This document shows positions 1-5,947 of a stretch of 9,238 nucleotides of DNA, piece by piece. This DNA comes from an uncultured Taibaiella sp. GTDB lineage: Bacteria > Bacteroidota > Bacteroidia > Chitinophagales > Chitinophagaceae. The DNA is taken from positions 1-9,238 of the forward strand of contig CAMPJV010000082.1 in the NCBI GenBank assembly GCA_946886975.1, given 5' to 3'. The notes below the pieces were generated by a model. The model was not told where the DNA came from and searched no databases. It saw only the letters and a program-made list of their open reading frames with translations. Both the position numbers and the translations under genes were made by a program. Numbering within the stretch: the first letter of the stretch is position 1; every line of letters begins with the position of its first letter.

Positions 1-58
1 CGAACCGCTGACCTTCCCGATGTCTCGGGACGCGCTATCCCACCGCGGCTACGAAGCT
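1..58 (-). tRNA. Partial, degenerate tRNA-like element, resembles tRNA-Val(GAC)
   Basis: Read on the minus strand this shows, in order, a possible acceptor strand, TA at the place of bases 8-9, a D arm, an anticodon arm, a variable region AGGTC, a T stem AGCGG and the T loop start TTCG; the 3' end lies outside the window. Two faults are visible. The D stem GCGC/GCGC only forms if one C is bulged out. The anticodon arm has a perfect TCCCG/CGGGA stem but a loop of six bases (AGACAT) instead of seven. The last five loop bases, GACAT, match bases 34-38 of tRNA-Val(GAC), which suggests that one base around U33 is lost. The element lies downstream of the terminator of tRNA-Ala. I read it as a tRNA pseudogene or a strongly derived tRNA; the isotype is an inference and the missing 3' end limits certainty. 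Confidence 0.45.
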
Positions 59-90
59 GTAGGGCAACCAAAGTATTTCATTAAAACAGA

Positions 91-110
91 AAATCGCCCG
101 AAGGCGATTT
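91..110 (-). terminator. Intrinsic terminator of tRNA-Ala (UUCG tetraloop)
   Basis: An 8-bp perfect stem AAATCGCC/GGCGATTT closes a four-base loop. On the minus strand the loop reads TTCG between C and G, the very stable C(UUCG)G tetraloop, and a T-rich stretch (TCTGTTTTAA) follows. It starts seven bases after the tRNA-Ala discriminator base, so it probably ends that transcript. The hairpin is also self-complementary on the plus strand, but there it is not followed by a T run. Confidence 0.75.
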
Positions 111-117
111 AAAGCTG

Positions 118-191
<74 letters not shown>

Positions 192-202
192 TGCAAGGGC
201 TG

Positions 203-233
203 CAAATATAGGCTGAAATGAATAATCGTCAAA
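203..233 (-). promoter_or_regulatory. Bacteroidota-type promoter of tRNA-Ala
   Basis: On the minus strand TTTG (complement of 230-233) is followed by 19 bases and then TATATTTG (complement of 203-210). This is an exact match to the Bacteroidota -33/-7 pattern TTTG-N17-23-TAnnTTTG used by the primary sigma factor of that phylum. The expected transcription start is only a few bases before the 5' end of the tRNA at 191, which fits a stable-RNA gene with a very short leader. Confidence 0.8.
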
Positions 234-260
234 CTCCCATTTTTATATATTTCCTGAGAA

Positions 261-288
261 TTGGTTTATTGCTTTCTTGGTAACTTTA
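261..288 (+). promoter_or_regulatory. Probable promoter reading right, towards the small ORF at 367
   Basis: TTG (261-263), 17 bases, then TAACTTTA (281-288): one mismatch from the Bacteroidota TAnnTTTG box. It is divergent from the tRNA-Ala promoter and would give a leader of roughly 70 bases before the small ORF. That leader holds a 5-bp hairpin, CCGGA/TCCGG (336-340 with 348-352), with a purine-rich loop AGAGGGA. No other gene could use this promoter, since everything to the right up to 1863 is on the minus strand. Confidence 0.45.
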
Positions 289-366
289 GGCAAATGACCC
301 CCTATGTGGAACCAAATACTGACTTACTTATATATCCGGAAGAGGGATCCGGGCGAACCGAGGAAT

Positions 367-462
367 ATGAGCCTTAAGTTCATGCATGGAATGAACAGAA
401 TATCGCTGATCATGTTCCTAATTGCGGTGATCGTAATGGTAGTGAGGCTAATCAGAGATTAG
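367..462 (+). CDS. Possible 31-residue single-helix membrane peptide
   Basis: ATG at 367 to TAG at 460-462 encodes 31 residues: a short basic/polar start (MSLKFMHGMNR), a run of about 16 hydrophobic residues (positions 12-27, rich in I, L, V, M) and a basic end RLIRD. This is the layout of a one-pass inner membrane small protein. A purine stretch GAGGAA lies just before the start, and a Bacteroidota-type promoter lies upstream. ATGs at 382 and 391 are other possible starts; from 391 the product is a 23-residue helix. The last 15 bases overlap the convergent lpxB gene. I do not recognise a family and assign no function. It could be a chance ORF, although the hydrophobic block with flanking charges and the promoter argue for a real gene. 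Confidence 0.42.
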   Translation: MSLKFMHGMNRISLIMFLIAVIVMVVRLIRD

Positions 463-473
463 GCTTATTATTT
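445..473 (+). terminator. Weak hairpin at the convergent gene ends, possible terminator
   Basis: The inverted repeat CTAATC-AGA-GATTAG (448-462) can be extended past one G/G mismatch by two further pairs, and is followed on the plus strand by TATTATTT. It contains both stop codons (small ORF and lpxB). The stem is AT-rich and the loop only three bases, so termination strength is doubtful. On the minus strand no T run follows. Confidence 0.25.
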
Positions 474-1548
474 CTCCGGCTGCTGTATCAGAGGCATGGG
501 TATCTCCCAACTTGTGCCATAAAACCTCATATTCCTTAAGCATCCCGGATCGGTAGGCATCGTCGTTCAATAGCTTACCGAGCTCCTCCTTTATGTTCTT
601 TTCGTTCAGATCGGATTGGATAAGCTCTGTCACTACTGGTTTATCCATTATCAGGTTTACAAGGGAGATGTATTTAACCTTTACAAGTTTGGTGGCGAGC
701 CAGAAGGAGACGGGATTTCCTTTATAGCATACTACCTGAGGCACACCGAATAAGGCAGTCTCCAATGTTGCAGTGCCGCTGGTAACAAGTCCAGCTTTTG
801 CCTGCTTCAGGAGGTTATAGGTCTGTCCTTTTGCTAGCAAGACATTTTCATCTCCTATGAGTTCCTGGTAGACGTCGTCGGGCATGGAGGGGGCTTGCGC
901 TATGACAAACTGGTAGTCGGAGAAGTGCTTTACTGCTTTAAGCATTTCAGGGAGCTTCGCGCTTATCTCCTGCTTCCTGCTTCCGGGTAGGAGGGCTATG
1001 ACAGGCCTCTGGGACAAGGCCACAACGGGTACGTCATTGCGCTCATGGCTGACTACCTCGATGAGGGGATGGCCTACGTAGGTGACTTTGTAGTCCCATT
1101 TATCATAGAACTCTTCCTCGAAGGGGAGGATGACGAGCATCTTGTCTACGTCTCTTTTGATCTTCTTTACCCTGTTTTCCTTCCAGGCCCAGACTTGCGG
1201 AGATATGTAGTAGACTATCTTTATCCCCTGCTGCTTCGCCCATTCGGCTATGCGCATATTGAAGCCCGGGTAGTCTATAAGTACAAGTACGTCCGGCTTG
1301 TATTTCAGGATGTCTTCCTTGCAGAACTTAATATTATTGAGGATAGTGCCCAGGTGCTTAATGACCTCCACAAAACCCATATAGGCAAGGTCCCTGTAAT
1401 GCTTCACAAGAGTGGCACCCGCAGCCTCCATACGTTCGCCGCCCCAGCAGCGGATATCTGCCTGAGCATCCCGCTGGTGGAGTGCCTTTATGAGGTTGCC
1501 CCCGTGGAGGTCTCCACTGGCTTCACCTGCAATAATGTAGTAACGCAT
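448..1548 (-). CDS. lpxB: Lipid-A-disaccharide synthase
   Basis: A 366-residue glycosyltransferase (GT19 family) that joins UDP-2,3-diacylglucosamine and lipid X to make the tetraacyl disaccharide of lipid A, working at the inner face of the inner membrane. Family marks visible in order: GEASGDLHG (8-16), the WGG segment (35-37), MGFVEV (57-62), SPQVWAWK (116-123) followed by the VDKMLVILPFE segment (134-144), VGHPL (158-162), the sugar-nucleotide site LPGSR (187-191) and SGTATLE (257-263), then a KYISLVNL stretch near 292. Length is close to that of E. coli LpxB (about 380). The start is ATG, directly before the conserved strand. No Shine-Dalgarno is apparent. The gene lies 24 bases after a small membrane protein gene on the same strand, probably one transcript. 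Its last 15 bases overlap a possible convergent small ORF. No key motif is missing. Confidence 0.97.
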   Translation of the reverse strand: MRYYIIAGEASGDLHGGNLIKALHQRDAQADIRCWGGERMEAAGATLVKHYRDLAYMGFVEVIKHLGTILNNIKFCKEDILKYKPDVLVLIDYPGFNMRIAEWAKQQGIKIVYYISPQVWAWKENRVKKIKRDVDKMLVILPFEEEFYDKWDYKVTYVGHPLIEVVSHERNDVPVVALSQRPVIALLPGSRKQEISAKLPEMLKAVKHFSDYQFVIAQAPSMPDDVYQELIGDENVLLAKGQTYNLLKQAKAGLVTSGTATLETALFGVPQVVCYKGNPVSFWLATKLVKVKYISLVNLIMDKPVVTELIQSDLNEKNIKEELGKLLNDDAYRSGMLKEYEVLWHKLGDTHASDTAAGEIISLISD

Positions 1549-1572
1549 TAGAAGGAAAGGTACTTAATTCTG

Positions 1573-1863
1573 TTACCACACAAACTTAAGCAGTACGATA
1601 AGGACCGCATAGAGCATGGTGGCTATGAGTATGCCCCGGGCAGTGAGGTCCAGGCGCTTGTTTGTATAATAGATGAAAGGGATAGCGTTTGCAAGGAGAC
1701 TAAGGCTAAGGACCATAGCGGCTACCTTATGATTGTTGACCATTGCATCAATGAACTCTCCAAATGGGGTACCGGTAAACTTAATGAGGTACATCACCAG
1801 CATACCCAGCATAGGGAAGATGATGCCTATTATGAGACCGAGGACTGGTACGTTGCGCTGCAT
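1573..1863 (-). CDS. Small membrane protein upstream of lpxB
   Basis: A 96-residue protein with three hydrophobic segments, roughly residues 6-28, 46-68 and 76-95, joined by a short polar loop (FTGTPFGEFIDAMVNNHK) and a basic loop with TNKR near residues 67-70. It ends in an aromatic tail, KFVW. It is predicted to be an inner membrane protein; I do not know its molecular function. It sits 24 bases before lpxB on the same strand, so co-transcription and a link to lipid A or envelope biogenesis are reasonable inferences. A TATATTAG box on the minus strand (complement of 1882-1889) is one mismatch from the Bacteroidota -7 element and could start the pair, but no clear -33 box accompanies it. The length and reading frame look intact. 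Confidence 0.85.
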   Translation of the reverse strand: MQRNVPVLGLIIGIIFPMLGMLVMYLIKFTGTPFGEFIDAMVNNHKVAAMVLSLSLLANAIPFIYYTNKRLDLTARGILIATMLYAVLIVLLKFVW

Positions 1864-1905
1864 AAGGGAACGAATAGGCCGCTAATATACTAATTGGCAA
1901 ATGCA

Positions 1906-1939
1906 TTTTTGTACATCCGCCTCTTTATCACTTACTTTG
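1906..1939 (+). promoter_or_regulatory. Bacteroidota-type promoter of the ComA-family gene
   Basis: TTTTTG (1906-1911), 20 bases, then TTACTTTG (1932-1939), one mismatch from TAnnTTTG. Transcription would begin near 1945, about 20 bases before the ATG at 1966. This matters for gene calling: an upstream in-frame TTG at 1894 would lie before the transcript start, so the ATG is the better start. Confidence 0.6.
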
Positions 1940-1965
1940 TCCCGTCATTAAGCATTGAAATACAC

Positions 1966-2751
1966 ATGAATTTCCCCCTGAAGAATTTACCTGAGCGTAC
2001 TGAAAAGCCACGCCGGAACGGACTGACAATGGTGATGGATAAGGGTATGGGACTGGACGATGTCCGGAACTTCCTTTCTGTGGCCGCGCCATACGTGGAT
2101 ATCGCTAAGCTTGGATTTGGTACTGCAGCAGTGACGAACAACCTGCATGAAAAGATTGAAATATACAAGAGCTTCAATGTGCCTGTTTACTTTGGAGGAA
2201 CATTATTTGAGGCGTTCCTGATCCGCAACCAGTTTGACGACTATGTGAGCGTGGTGAAGGAGCACGGACTTGAGTTCGTGGAAGTATCGGACGGCTCGAT
2301 AAACATAACCCATGCAGAAAAGTGCGGGTATATAGAGAAGATGTCTAAGTATGTGAGGGTGCTGAGTGAAGTGGGGTCGAAGGACGCCACCCATATCATA
2401 CCGCCTTACAAATGGATAGCGCTGATGAAAGCGGAGCTGGAGGCTGGCTCTGAGCTGGTGATAGCAGAAGCGAGAGAGGCGGGAAATGTAGGCATCTATC
2501 GCGGCTCGGGAGAAGTGAGGGAAGGGCTGGTGCAGGAGATACTGACACAGATACCATCGGAGAAAATACTTTGGGAGGCTCCGCAGAAAGCGCAACAGGT
2601 TTACTTCCTGGAGCTGCTGGGCGCTAATGTGAACCTTGGGAATATTGCGCCGGTGGAAGTGATTCCGCTGGAGAGCATGAGGTATGGCCTGAGAGGAGAT
2701 ACTTTCCACCTGTTCCTGGGAGATAAGGAAAAGGTACTGATAGAAGATTAA
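1966..2751 (+). CDS. comA: Phosphosulfolactate synthase (ComA family)
   Basis: A 261-residue TIM-barrel protein of the ComA family, which adds sulfite to phosphoenolpyruvate to give (2R)-phosphosulfolactate, the first step towards sulfolactate, sulfopyruvate and, in methanogens, coenzyme M. Segments typical of the family are visible: a VMDKGMG turn (23-29), DIAKLGFGT (45-53), YFGGTLFE (75-82), EFVEVSDGSI (103-112), SEVGSKD (134-140) and AEAREAGNVG (167-176). The acidic and lysine residues in these turns are the likely substrate and metal ligands. The start at 1966 was chosen over TTG at 1894 because the promoter lies between them and the family similarity begins after it. An intrinsic terminator follows directly, then aroE. 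None of the later ComB, ComC or ComDE genes is in the window, so the end product here is open; sulfolactate- or cysteate-type sulfonates are possibilities. Confidence 0.9.
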   Translation: MNFPLKNLPERTEKPRRNGLTMVMDKGMGLDDVRNFLSVAAPYVDIAKLGFGTAAVTNNLHEKIEIYKSFNVPVYFGGTLFEAFLIRNQFDDYVSVVKEHGLEFVEVSDGSINITHAEKCGYIEKMSKYVRVLSEVGSKDATHIIPPYKWIALMKAELEAGSELVIAEAREAGNVGIYRGSGEVREGLVQEILTQIPSEKILWEAPQKAQQVYFLELLGANVNLGNIAPVEVIPLESMRYGLRGDTFHLFLGDKEKVLIED

Positions 2752-2761
2752 TAATCATTAT

Positions 2762-2786
2762 AGGCGCTTAATAGGCGCCTTTTTTC
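2762..2786 (+). terminator. Intrinsic terminator between comA and aroE
   Basis: Stem AGGCGC (2762-2767) pairs with GCGCCT (2775-2780) around a seven-base loop, followed by five more T (2781-2785). It begins 10 bases after the comA stop codon and ends only 11 bases before the aroE start, so it either ends the comA transcript or lets part of the polymerases through into aroE. Confidence 0.75.
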
Positions 2787-2796
2787 ATTCTGATCT

Positions 2797-3531
2797 ATGC
2801 CGGAAGTGTATGGACTTATTGGATATCCGCTGACGCACAGCTTTTCGCCGAAGTATTTCGCGGAGAAGTTTGAGCGGGAGGGGATTGACGCTGAGTACCG
2901 CGCCTTTGAGCTGCCGAACATAGCTGGCTTTCCCGAGCTTGTAAAAGAGACTGCCGACCTGCGGGGAGTGAATGTGACTATACCCTATAAAATATATATC
3001 ATCCCGTACCTGGACAGGATGACAGAGGCCGCCCTGGGAGTAGGGGCGGTGAACTGTGTTGATATAAGGGACGGCAAGCTGACAGGCTATAATACAGACG
3101 TGACCGGCTTTGCGGAATCGCTGAAGCCCTTATTGAAAAGCCATCATAAGTATGCGTTGGTGCTTGGGACCGGTGGGTCGTCATTGGCCGTGAAGTATGT
3201 GCTGGAGGAGCTGGAAATAGAATATGTTTCCGTGTCAAGGACGAAGAAGTCGGAGGGCCTGACATATGAGGAGCTGACGATTCCGCTCGTGAAAGCGTCA
3301 ACACTTATCATCAATACTACCCCAGTTGGGATGCACCCCAAGGTTGAGAATCATCCTGCTTTACCATATGAGGGTATCACAGAGCGACACCTGTTATATG
3401 ACCTTGTGTATAATCCTGAGGAGACTAAGTTCCTGACACTGGCGAAGGAGCGGGGAGCAACCATAAAGAACGGGCTGGAGATGCTGCACCTGCAGGCGGA
3501 GGCAAGCTGGAGGATATGGAATAATCTATAA
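2797..3531 (+). CDS. aroE: Shikimate dehydrogenase
   Basis: A 244-residue NADP-dependent enzyme that reduces 3-dehydroshikimate to shikimate in the aromatic amino acid pathway, in the cytosol. Substrate-domain marks: HSFSP (14-18, the two shikimate-binding serines S15 and S17), NVTIPYK (59-65) with catalytic Lys65, AVN (84-86), and YNTDVTGF (98-105) with catalytic Asp101. Nucleotide domain: glycine-rich LGTGGSS (123-129), the SRTKK turn (147-151) where NADP phosphate is held, NTTPVGM (173-179), and the closing NGLEMLHLQAEASW helix with the conserved Gln. It is shorter than E. coli AroE (272) but no core element is missing. The ATG lies 11 bases after a terminator and I see no promoter in that gap, so expression by read-through or from inside comA is inferred. 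Its TAA stop shares bases with the ATG of a possible small ORF. Confidence 0.95.
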   Translation: MPEVYGLIGYPLTHSFSPKYFAEKFEREGIDAEYRAFELPNIAGFPELVKETADLRGVNVTIPYKIYIIPYLDRMTEAALGVGAVNCVDIRDGKLTGYNTDVTGFAESLKPLLKSHHKYALVLGTGGSSLAVKYVLEELEIEYVSVSRTKKSEGLTYEELTIPLVKASTLIINTTPVGMHPKVENHPALPYEGITERHLLYDLVYNPEETKFLTLAKERGATIKNGLEMLHLQAEASWRIWNNL

Positions 3532-3653
3532 TGAATAGTTGGGAGAAGTATGGGAACCCTATGGAGACTGTGGGTAAAGGCATTGTACATCCATGGCAGA
3601 TCCTTAGTGACTCCGTATTGACTCCGTATCAGAGCCTATCAAGAGGCAGGTGA
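3531..3653 (+). CDS. Possible 40-residue ORF coupled to aroE
   Basis: The sequence TAATG joins the aroE stop to a new ATG at 3531, the usual arrangement for translational coupling. The frame stays open for 40 codons to TGA at 3651-3653. The product begins MNSWEKYGNPMETVGKG, continues with an IVHPWQIL stretch and ends SLSRGR. It is mixed in composition, has no hydrophobic helix and no signal peptide, and resembles no family I know. It may be a genuine small protein, the N-terminal remnant of a longer gene lost to a frameshift, or a chance ORF. Neither neighbouring frame after 3653 stays open for long. The 11-bp tandem repeat at 3608-3629 lies inside it. Confidence 0.33.
   Translation: MNSWEKYGNPMETVGKGIVHPWQILSDSVLTPYQSLSRGR
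3608..3629 (+). repeat. Tandem duplication of an 11-bp unit
   Basis: TGACTCCGTAT occurs twice head to tail with no mismatch (3608-3618 and 3619-3629). Eleven is not a multiple of three, so if the possible ORF at 3531 was once coding, a fresh duplication here would have shifted its frame. From there to the promoter at 3744 I see only a weak inverted repeat CTCAG/CTGAG (about 3660-3680) and no further gene. Confidence 0.8.
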
Positions 3654-3743
3654 GCGCCTACTCAGAATGCAGAAACTGAGCTGTTAAAGATTGACAAACA
3701 AGTGTGTAGACACAATAGAAATATCGGGAAGACGTTTTTATGC

Positions 3744-3768
3744 TAACTTTGATAGACAGAGGGAAGAG
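3744..3768 (+). promoter_or_regulatory. -7 promoter box and ribosome binding site of the beta-barrel gene
   Basis: TAACTTTG (3744-3751) is an exact match to the Bacteroidota -7 element TAnnTTTG. A clear -33 TTTG is not visible at the expected distance. The purine run GGGAAGAG (3761-3768), close to the ATG at 3771, is the clearest Shine-Dalgarno-like sequence in the window. The leader would be only about 13 bases long. Confidence 0.55.
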
Positions 3769-3770
3769 TT

Positions 3771-4409
3771 ATGAGAACAATATTAATAATAGTGATGCTG
3801 TGCGTGGGTTTTGGAGCTTCCGCACAGGAGGTATATACGAGCAGCGGGAAGCCGGCGAATGCAAAGAAGAAGGAGAAGAAACCAGAGGGATTTGACGTAA
3901 GCAGATTGATCATTGGTGGTGGTATTGGGCTGGGGTTTGGAACTGTTACGTCGGTGAGTGTTTCACCTATTATAGGCTATCGGATAAGTGATAAATTTTC
4001 TGCGGGAGTGGGTTTTGGGTATCAGTACCTAAGGGTGAAAGATTACTGGGAAGTAGAAGACTTTAATAACCCGGGCGTGGTTAACTACTATGACCTGAAG
4101 TCGAGCATTATTTCGGCAAGCGTGTGGGCCCGTTACCTGATCCTGACAAACCTATTTACGCAGGTGGAGTATGAGCACAACTTTATGTCGCTGACAGAGC
4201 CAAGATTTTCACCAAGCGGAAGCGGAGCGATAGAGAACGCGAAGGTGAAGTGGAATGCGCCTTCTGTGCTGGTGGGTATTGGATACAGGCAACCCATTAC
4301 TGATAACTCCTCTCTGTATATCATGGGGATGTATGATGTGTTGCAACATGAGTATAGTCCATACAGGGGCGGGATATTTCCCAGGATAGGCTTCAACATA
4401 GGTTTCTAA
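3771..4409 (+). CDS. Secreted outer-membrane beta-barrel-like protein
   Basis: 212 residues. The N-terminus is a classical signal peptide: R2, then a hydrophobic core ILIIVMLCVGFGA, with a likely cut after ASA (position 18) before Q19, typical of Bacteroidota exported proteins. A lysine-rich linker (NAKKKEKK, about 30-37) precedes a series of amphipathic strands with alternating hydrophobic and glycine/aromatic residues, e.g. IIGGGIGLGFG, FSAGVGFGYQYLRV, SIISASVWARYLI, LFTQVEYEHNF, APSVLVGIGYRQ and LYIMGMYDVLQ. The chain ends RIGFNIGF, with the C-terminal Phe that outer membrane barrels favour. About eight strands could be formed, similar in size to small OmpW/OmpA-like barrels, but no exact family is recognised. 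It has its own promoter box upstream and a strong terminator downstream, so it is probably a single-gene unit. Role unknown; porin-like or structural are guesses. Confidence 0.8.
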   Translation: MRTILIIVMLCVGFGASAQEVYTSSGKPANAKKKEKKPEGFDVSRLIIGGGIGLGFGTVTSVSVSPIIGYRISDKFSAGVGFGYQYLRVKDYWEVEDFNNPGVVNYYDLKSSIISASVWARYLILTNLFTQVEYEHNFMSLTEPRFSPSGSGAIENAKVKWNAPSVLVGIGYRQPITDNSSLYIMGMYDVLQHEYSPYRGGIFPRIGFNIGF

Positions 4410-4430
4410 ACAATATTTAGGTTTATTTGC

Positions 4431-4461
4431 AGACTTTGCCCTGAAAGGCGAAGTCTTTTTT
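4431..4461 (+). terminator. Strong intrinsic terminator after the beta-barrel gene
   Basis: Stem AGACTTTGCC (4431-4440) pairs with GGCGAAGTCT (4447-4456), ten pairs with one G-T, around loop CTGAAA, followed by a T run to 4461 and then TATTTT. It lies 21 bases after the stop codon at 4409 and ends about 10 bases before the symporter start, so the symporter promoter must overlap this region or sit in the preceding gene; no clear promoter box was found. Confidence 0.85.
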
Positions 4462-4471
4462 ATTTTACAGT

Positions 4472-5947
4472 ATGAATTCTACTTTGCTGGTCTGTATTAT
4501 CCTTGCTTACTTCGCTTTGTTACTTGGCATTGCGTTCTACACATCGAGGAATTCTAACAATGAGTCGTTCTTTATAGGCAACAGGAGCAGTAAGTGGTGG
4601 CTGGTAGCATTTGGGATGATCGGCACTTCGTTATCGGGTATGACGTTCATATCTGTTCCCGGTACGGTGGCGACAGTGGGCTTTGATTACTTCCAGGTGG
4701 TTATAGGCTACTTCCTTGGGTATTTTGTGGTGGCCTTTGTATTACTGCCACTCTATTATAAGCTTCACGTTACATCCATCTATAGCTATCTTGACCAGCG
4801 GCTGGGGCCAACATCTTATAAGACGGGTGCCTTGTTCTTTATCCTTTCGAGGACATTAGGGGCGACACTGAGGCTGTACCTGGTCATTAAAGTGTTGGAG
4901 AAGTTCGTGCTGGCAGATATTGGTGTGCCGTTTGAATATACCTCCATTATAATCCTTGCGCTGATATTGCTGTACACCTACAGGGGCGGCGTGAAGACGA
5001 TTGTATGGACGGACACGCTTCAGACTACGTTTATGCTGCTGGCCTTGCTGGTGTGCGTGTGGTATATCATGAATTCACTGGATCTGAGTATCGGCGAGGC
5101 ATGGAGCTCGATGACGGCGGAAGGGTATACGAAACTGTTTGGTACGGAACCCCTGAAGGGGAACTTCTTCCTGAAGCAGATACTTGGCGGGATGTTCATA
5201 ACGATTGCAATGACGGGGCTGGACCAGGAGATGATGCAGAAGAACATAAGTGTGACCAACCTGAAGGACAGTCAGAAGAACATGATGACCCTGAGCTTTC
5301 TGCAAGGAGTGGTGGTATTTATCTTCTTATCATTAGGAGGGTTGCTGGCACTTTATGCTTCAGCCAATGGTATTACGGCCACGGGTGATGATCTGTTCCC
5401 GACAATTGCAGTGCAAAGCGGGCTCCCATTCTTCATTACCGTATGTTTCCTGATAGGGCTTATCAGCGCATTGTTCCCTAGTGCGGATGGAGCACTAACG
5501 GCGTTGACCTCATCCTTTTGCATAGACATACTCGGTATGAAGAGAAGGGAGGACTGGAGCGAGGAAAAGAGAAAGAAAATAAGGCTGATAGTTCACAACG
5601 CATTTGCAGTTGTGTTCCTCGGCTGTGTGTTCTTCTTCAGGGAAGTGGATAATGGCTCACTGATACAGACGCTGCTGGTGGTGGCGGGGTACACATACGG
5701 GCCGCTGCTGGCACTATTTACGTTTGGTATAATAACCAAGCGGACGGTGAACAGCGGGGCTGTGCCGGTGATATGCCTGCTGGCTCCGGTGGTATGCTAT
5801 ATTATTAAACAGAACGAAAAGATCTGGCTTGGGGGATATGTGATTGGGACAGAATTGCTGATACTTAACGCAGGACTGGCATTTATACTATTAATTTTGT
5901 GCTCGAAAAAACCAAGTGGTGTTGTGGCTACTGCTGAAAGAAAATGA
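4472..5947 (+). CDS. Sodium:solute symporter (SSS family)
   Basis: 491 residues, almost entirely hydrophobic segments (about 13), an integral inner membrane transporter that uses the sodium gradient to bring in a small solute. Family marks: first helix from residue 4, a polar turn with NESFFIGNRSSKWW (30-43), the helix break GTSLSGMTFISVPG (51-64), SIYSYLDQRLG (102-112), TYRGGVKTIVWTDTLQ (169-184, the SSS signature with conserved GG and WTD) and, further on, a FPSADGALTALTSSFCIDIL stretch, matching the second SSS signature that helps form the sodium site. Length and topology are normal for the family. The substrate cannot be told from sequence alone; sugars, amino acids, sialic acid or other organic acids all occur. 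Start ATG at 4472 is followed at once by the first helix. Its stop overlaps the next gene (ATGA), so the two are probably co-translated. Confidence 0.93.
   Translation: MNSTLLVCIILAYFALLLGIAFYTSRNSNNESFFIGNRSSKWWLVAFGMIGTSLSGMTFISVPGTVATVGFDYFQVVIGYFLGYFVVAFVLLPLYYKLHVTSIYSYLDQRLGPTSYKTGALFFILSRTLGATLRLYLVIKVLEKFVLADIGVPFEYTSIIILALILLYTYRGGVKTIVWTDTLQTTFMLLALLVCVWYIMNSLDLSIGEAWSSMTAEGYTKLFGTEPLKGNFFLKQILGGMFITIAMTGLDQEMMQKNISVTNLKDSQKNMMTLSFLQGVVVFIFLSLGGLLALYASANGITATGDDLFPTIAVQSGLPFFITVCFLIGLISALFPSADGALTALTSSFCIDILGMKRREDWSEEKRKKIRLIVHNAFAVVFLGCVFFFREVDNGSLIQTLLVVAGYTYGPLLALFTFGIITKRTVNSGAVPVICLLAPVVCYIIKQNEKIWLGGYVIGTELLILNAGLAFILLILCSKKPSGVVATAERK

Noticed and set aside
1045..1551. Long plus-strand open frame of 168 codons opposite lpxB
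   Set aside because: It lies fully antisense to a protein with every LpxB motif, has no promoter or ribosome binding site of its own, and its translation looks like no family. It is a shadow of lpxB codon choice.
1894..1965. Upstream extension of the ComA-family protein from a TTG start
   Set aside because: The extra 24 residues have no family counterpart, and the promoter boxes at 1906-1939 place the transcript start after the TTG.
2203..2709. Minus-strand open frame of 168 codons opposite the ComA-family gene
   Set aside because: Antisense to a well supported gene; histidine- and arginine-rich translation without domain signs.
3691..3720. TTGACA at 3691 as an E. coli-type -35 box
   Set aside because: No matching -10 box at 16-18 bases and the phylum signs point to TAnnTTTG promoters; an exact box of that kind lies at 3744.
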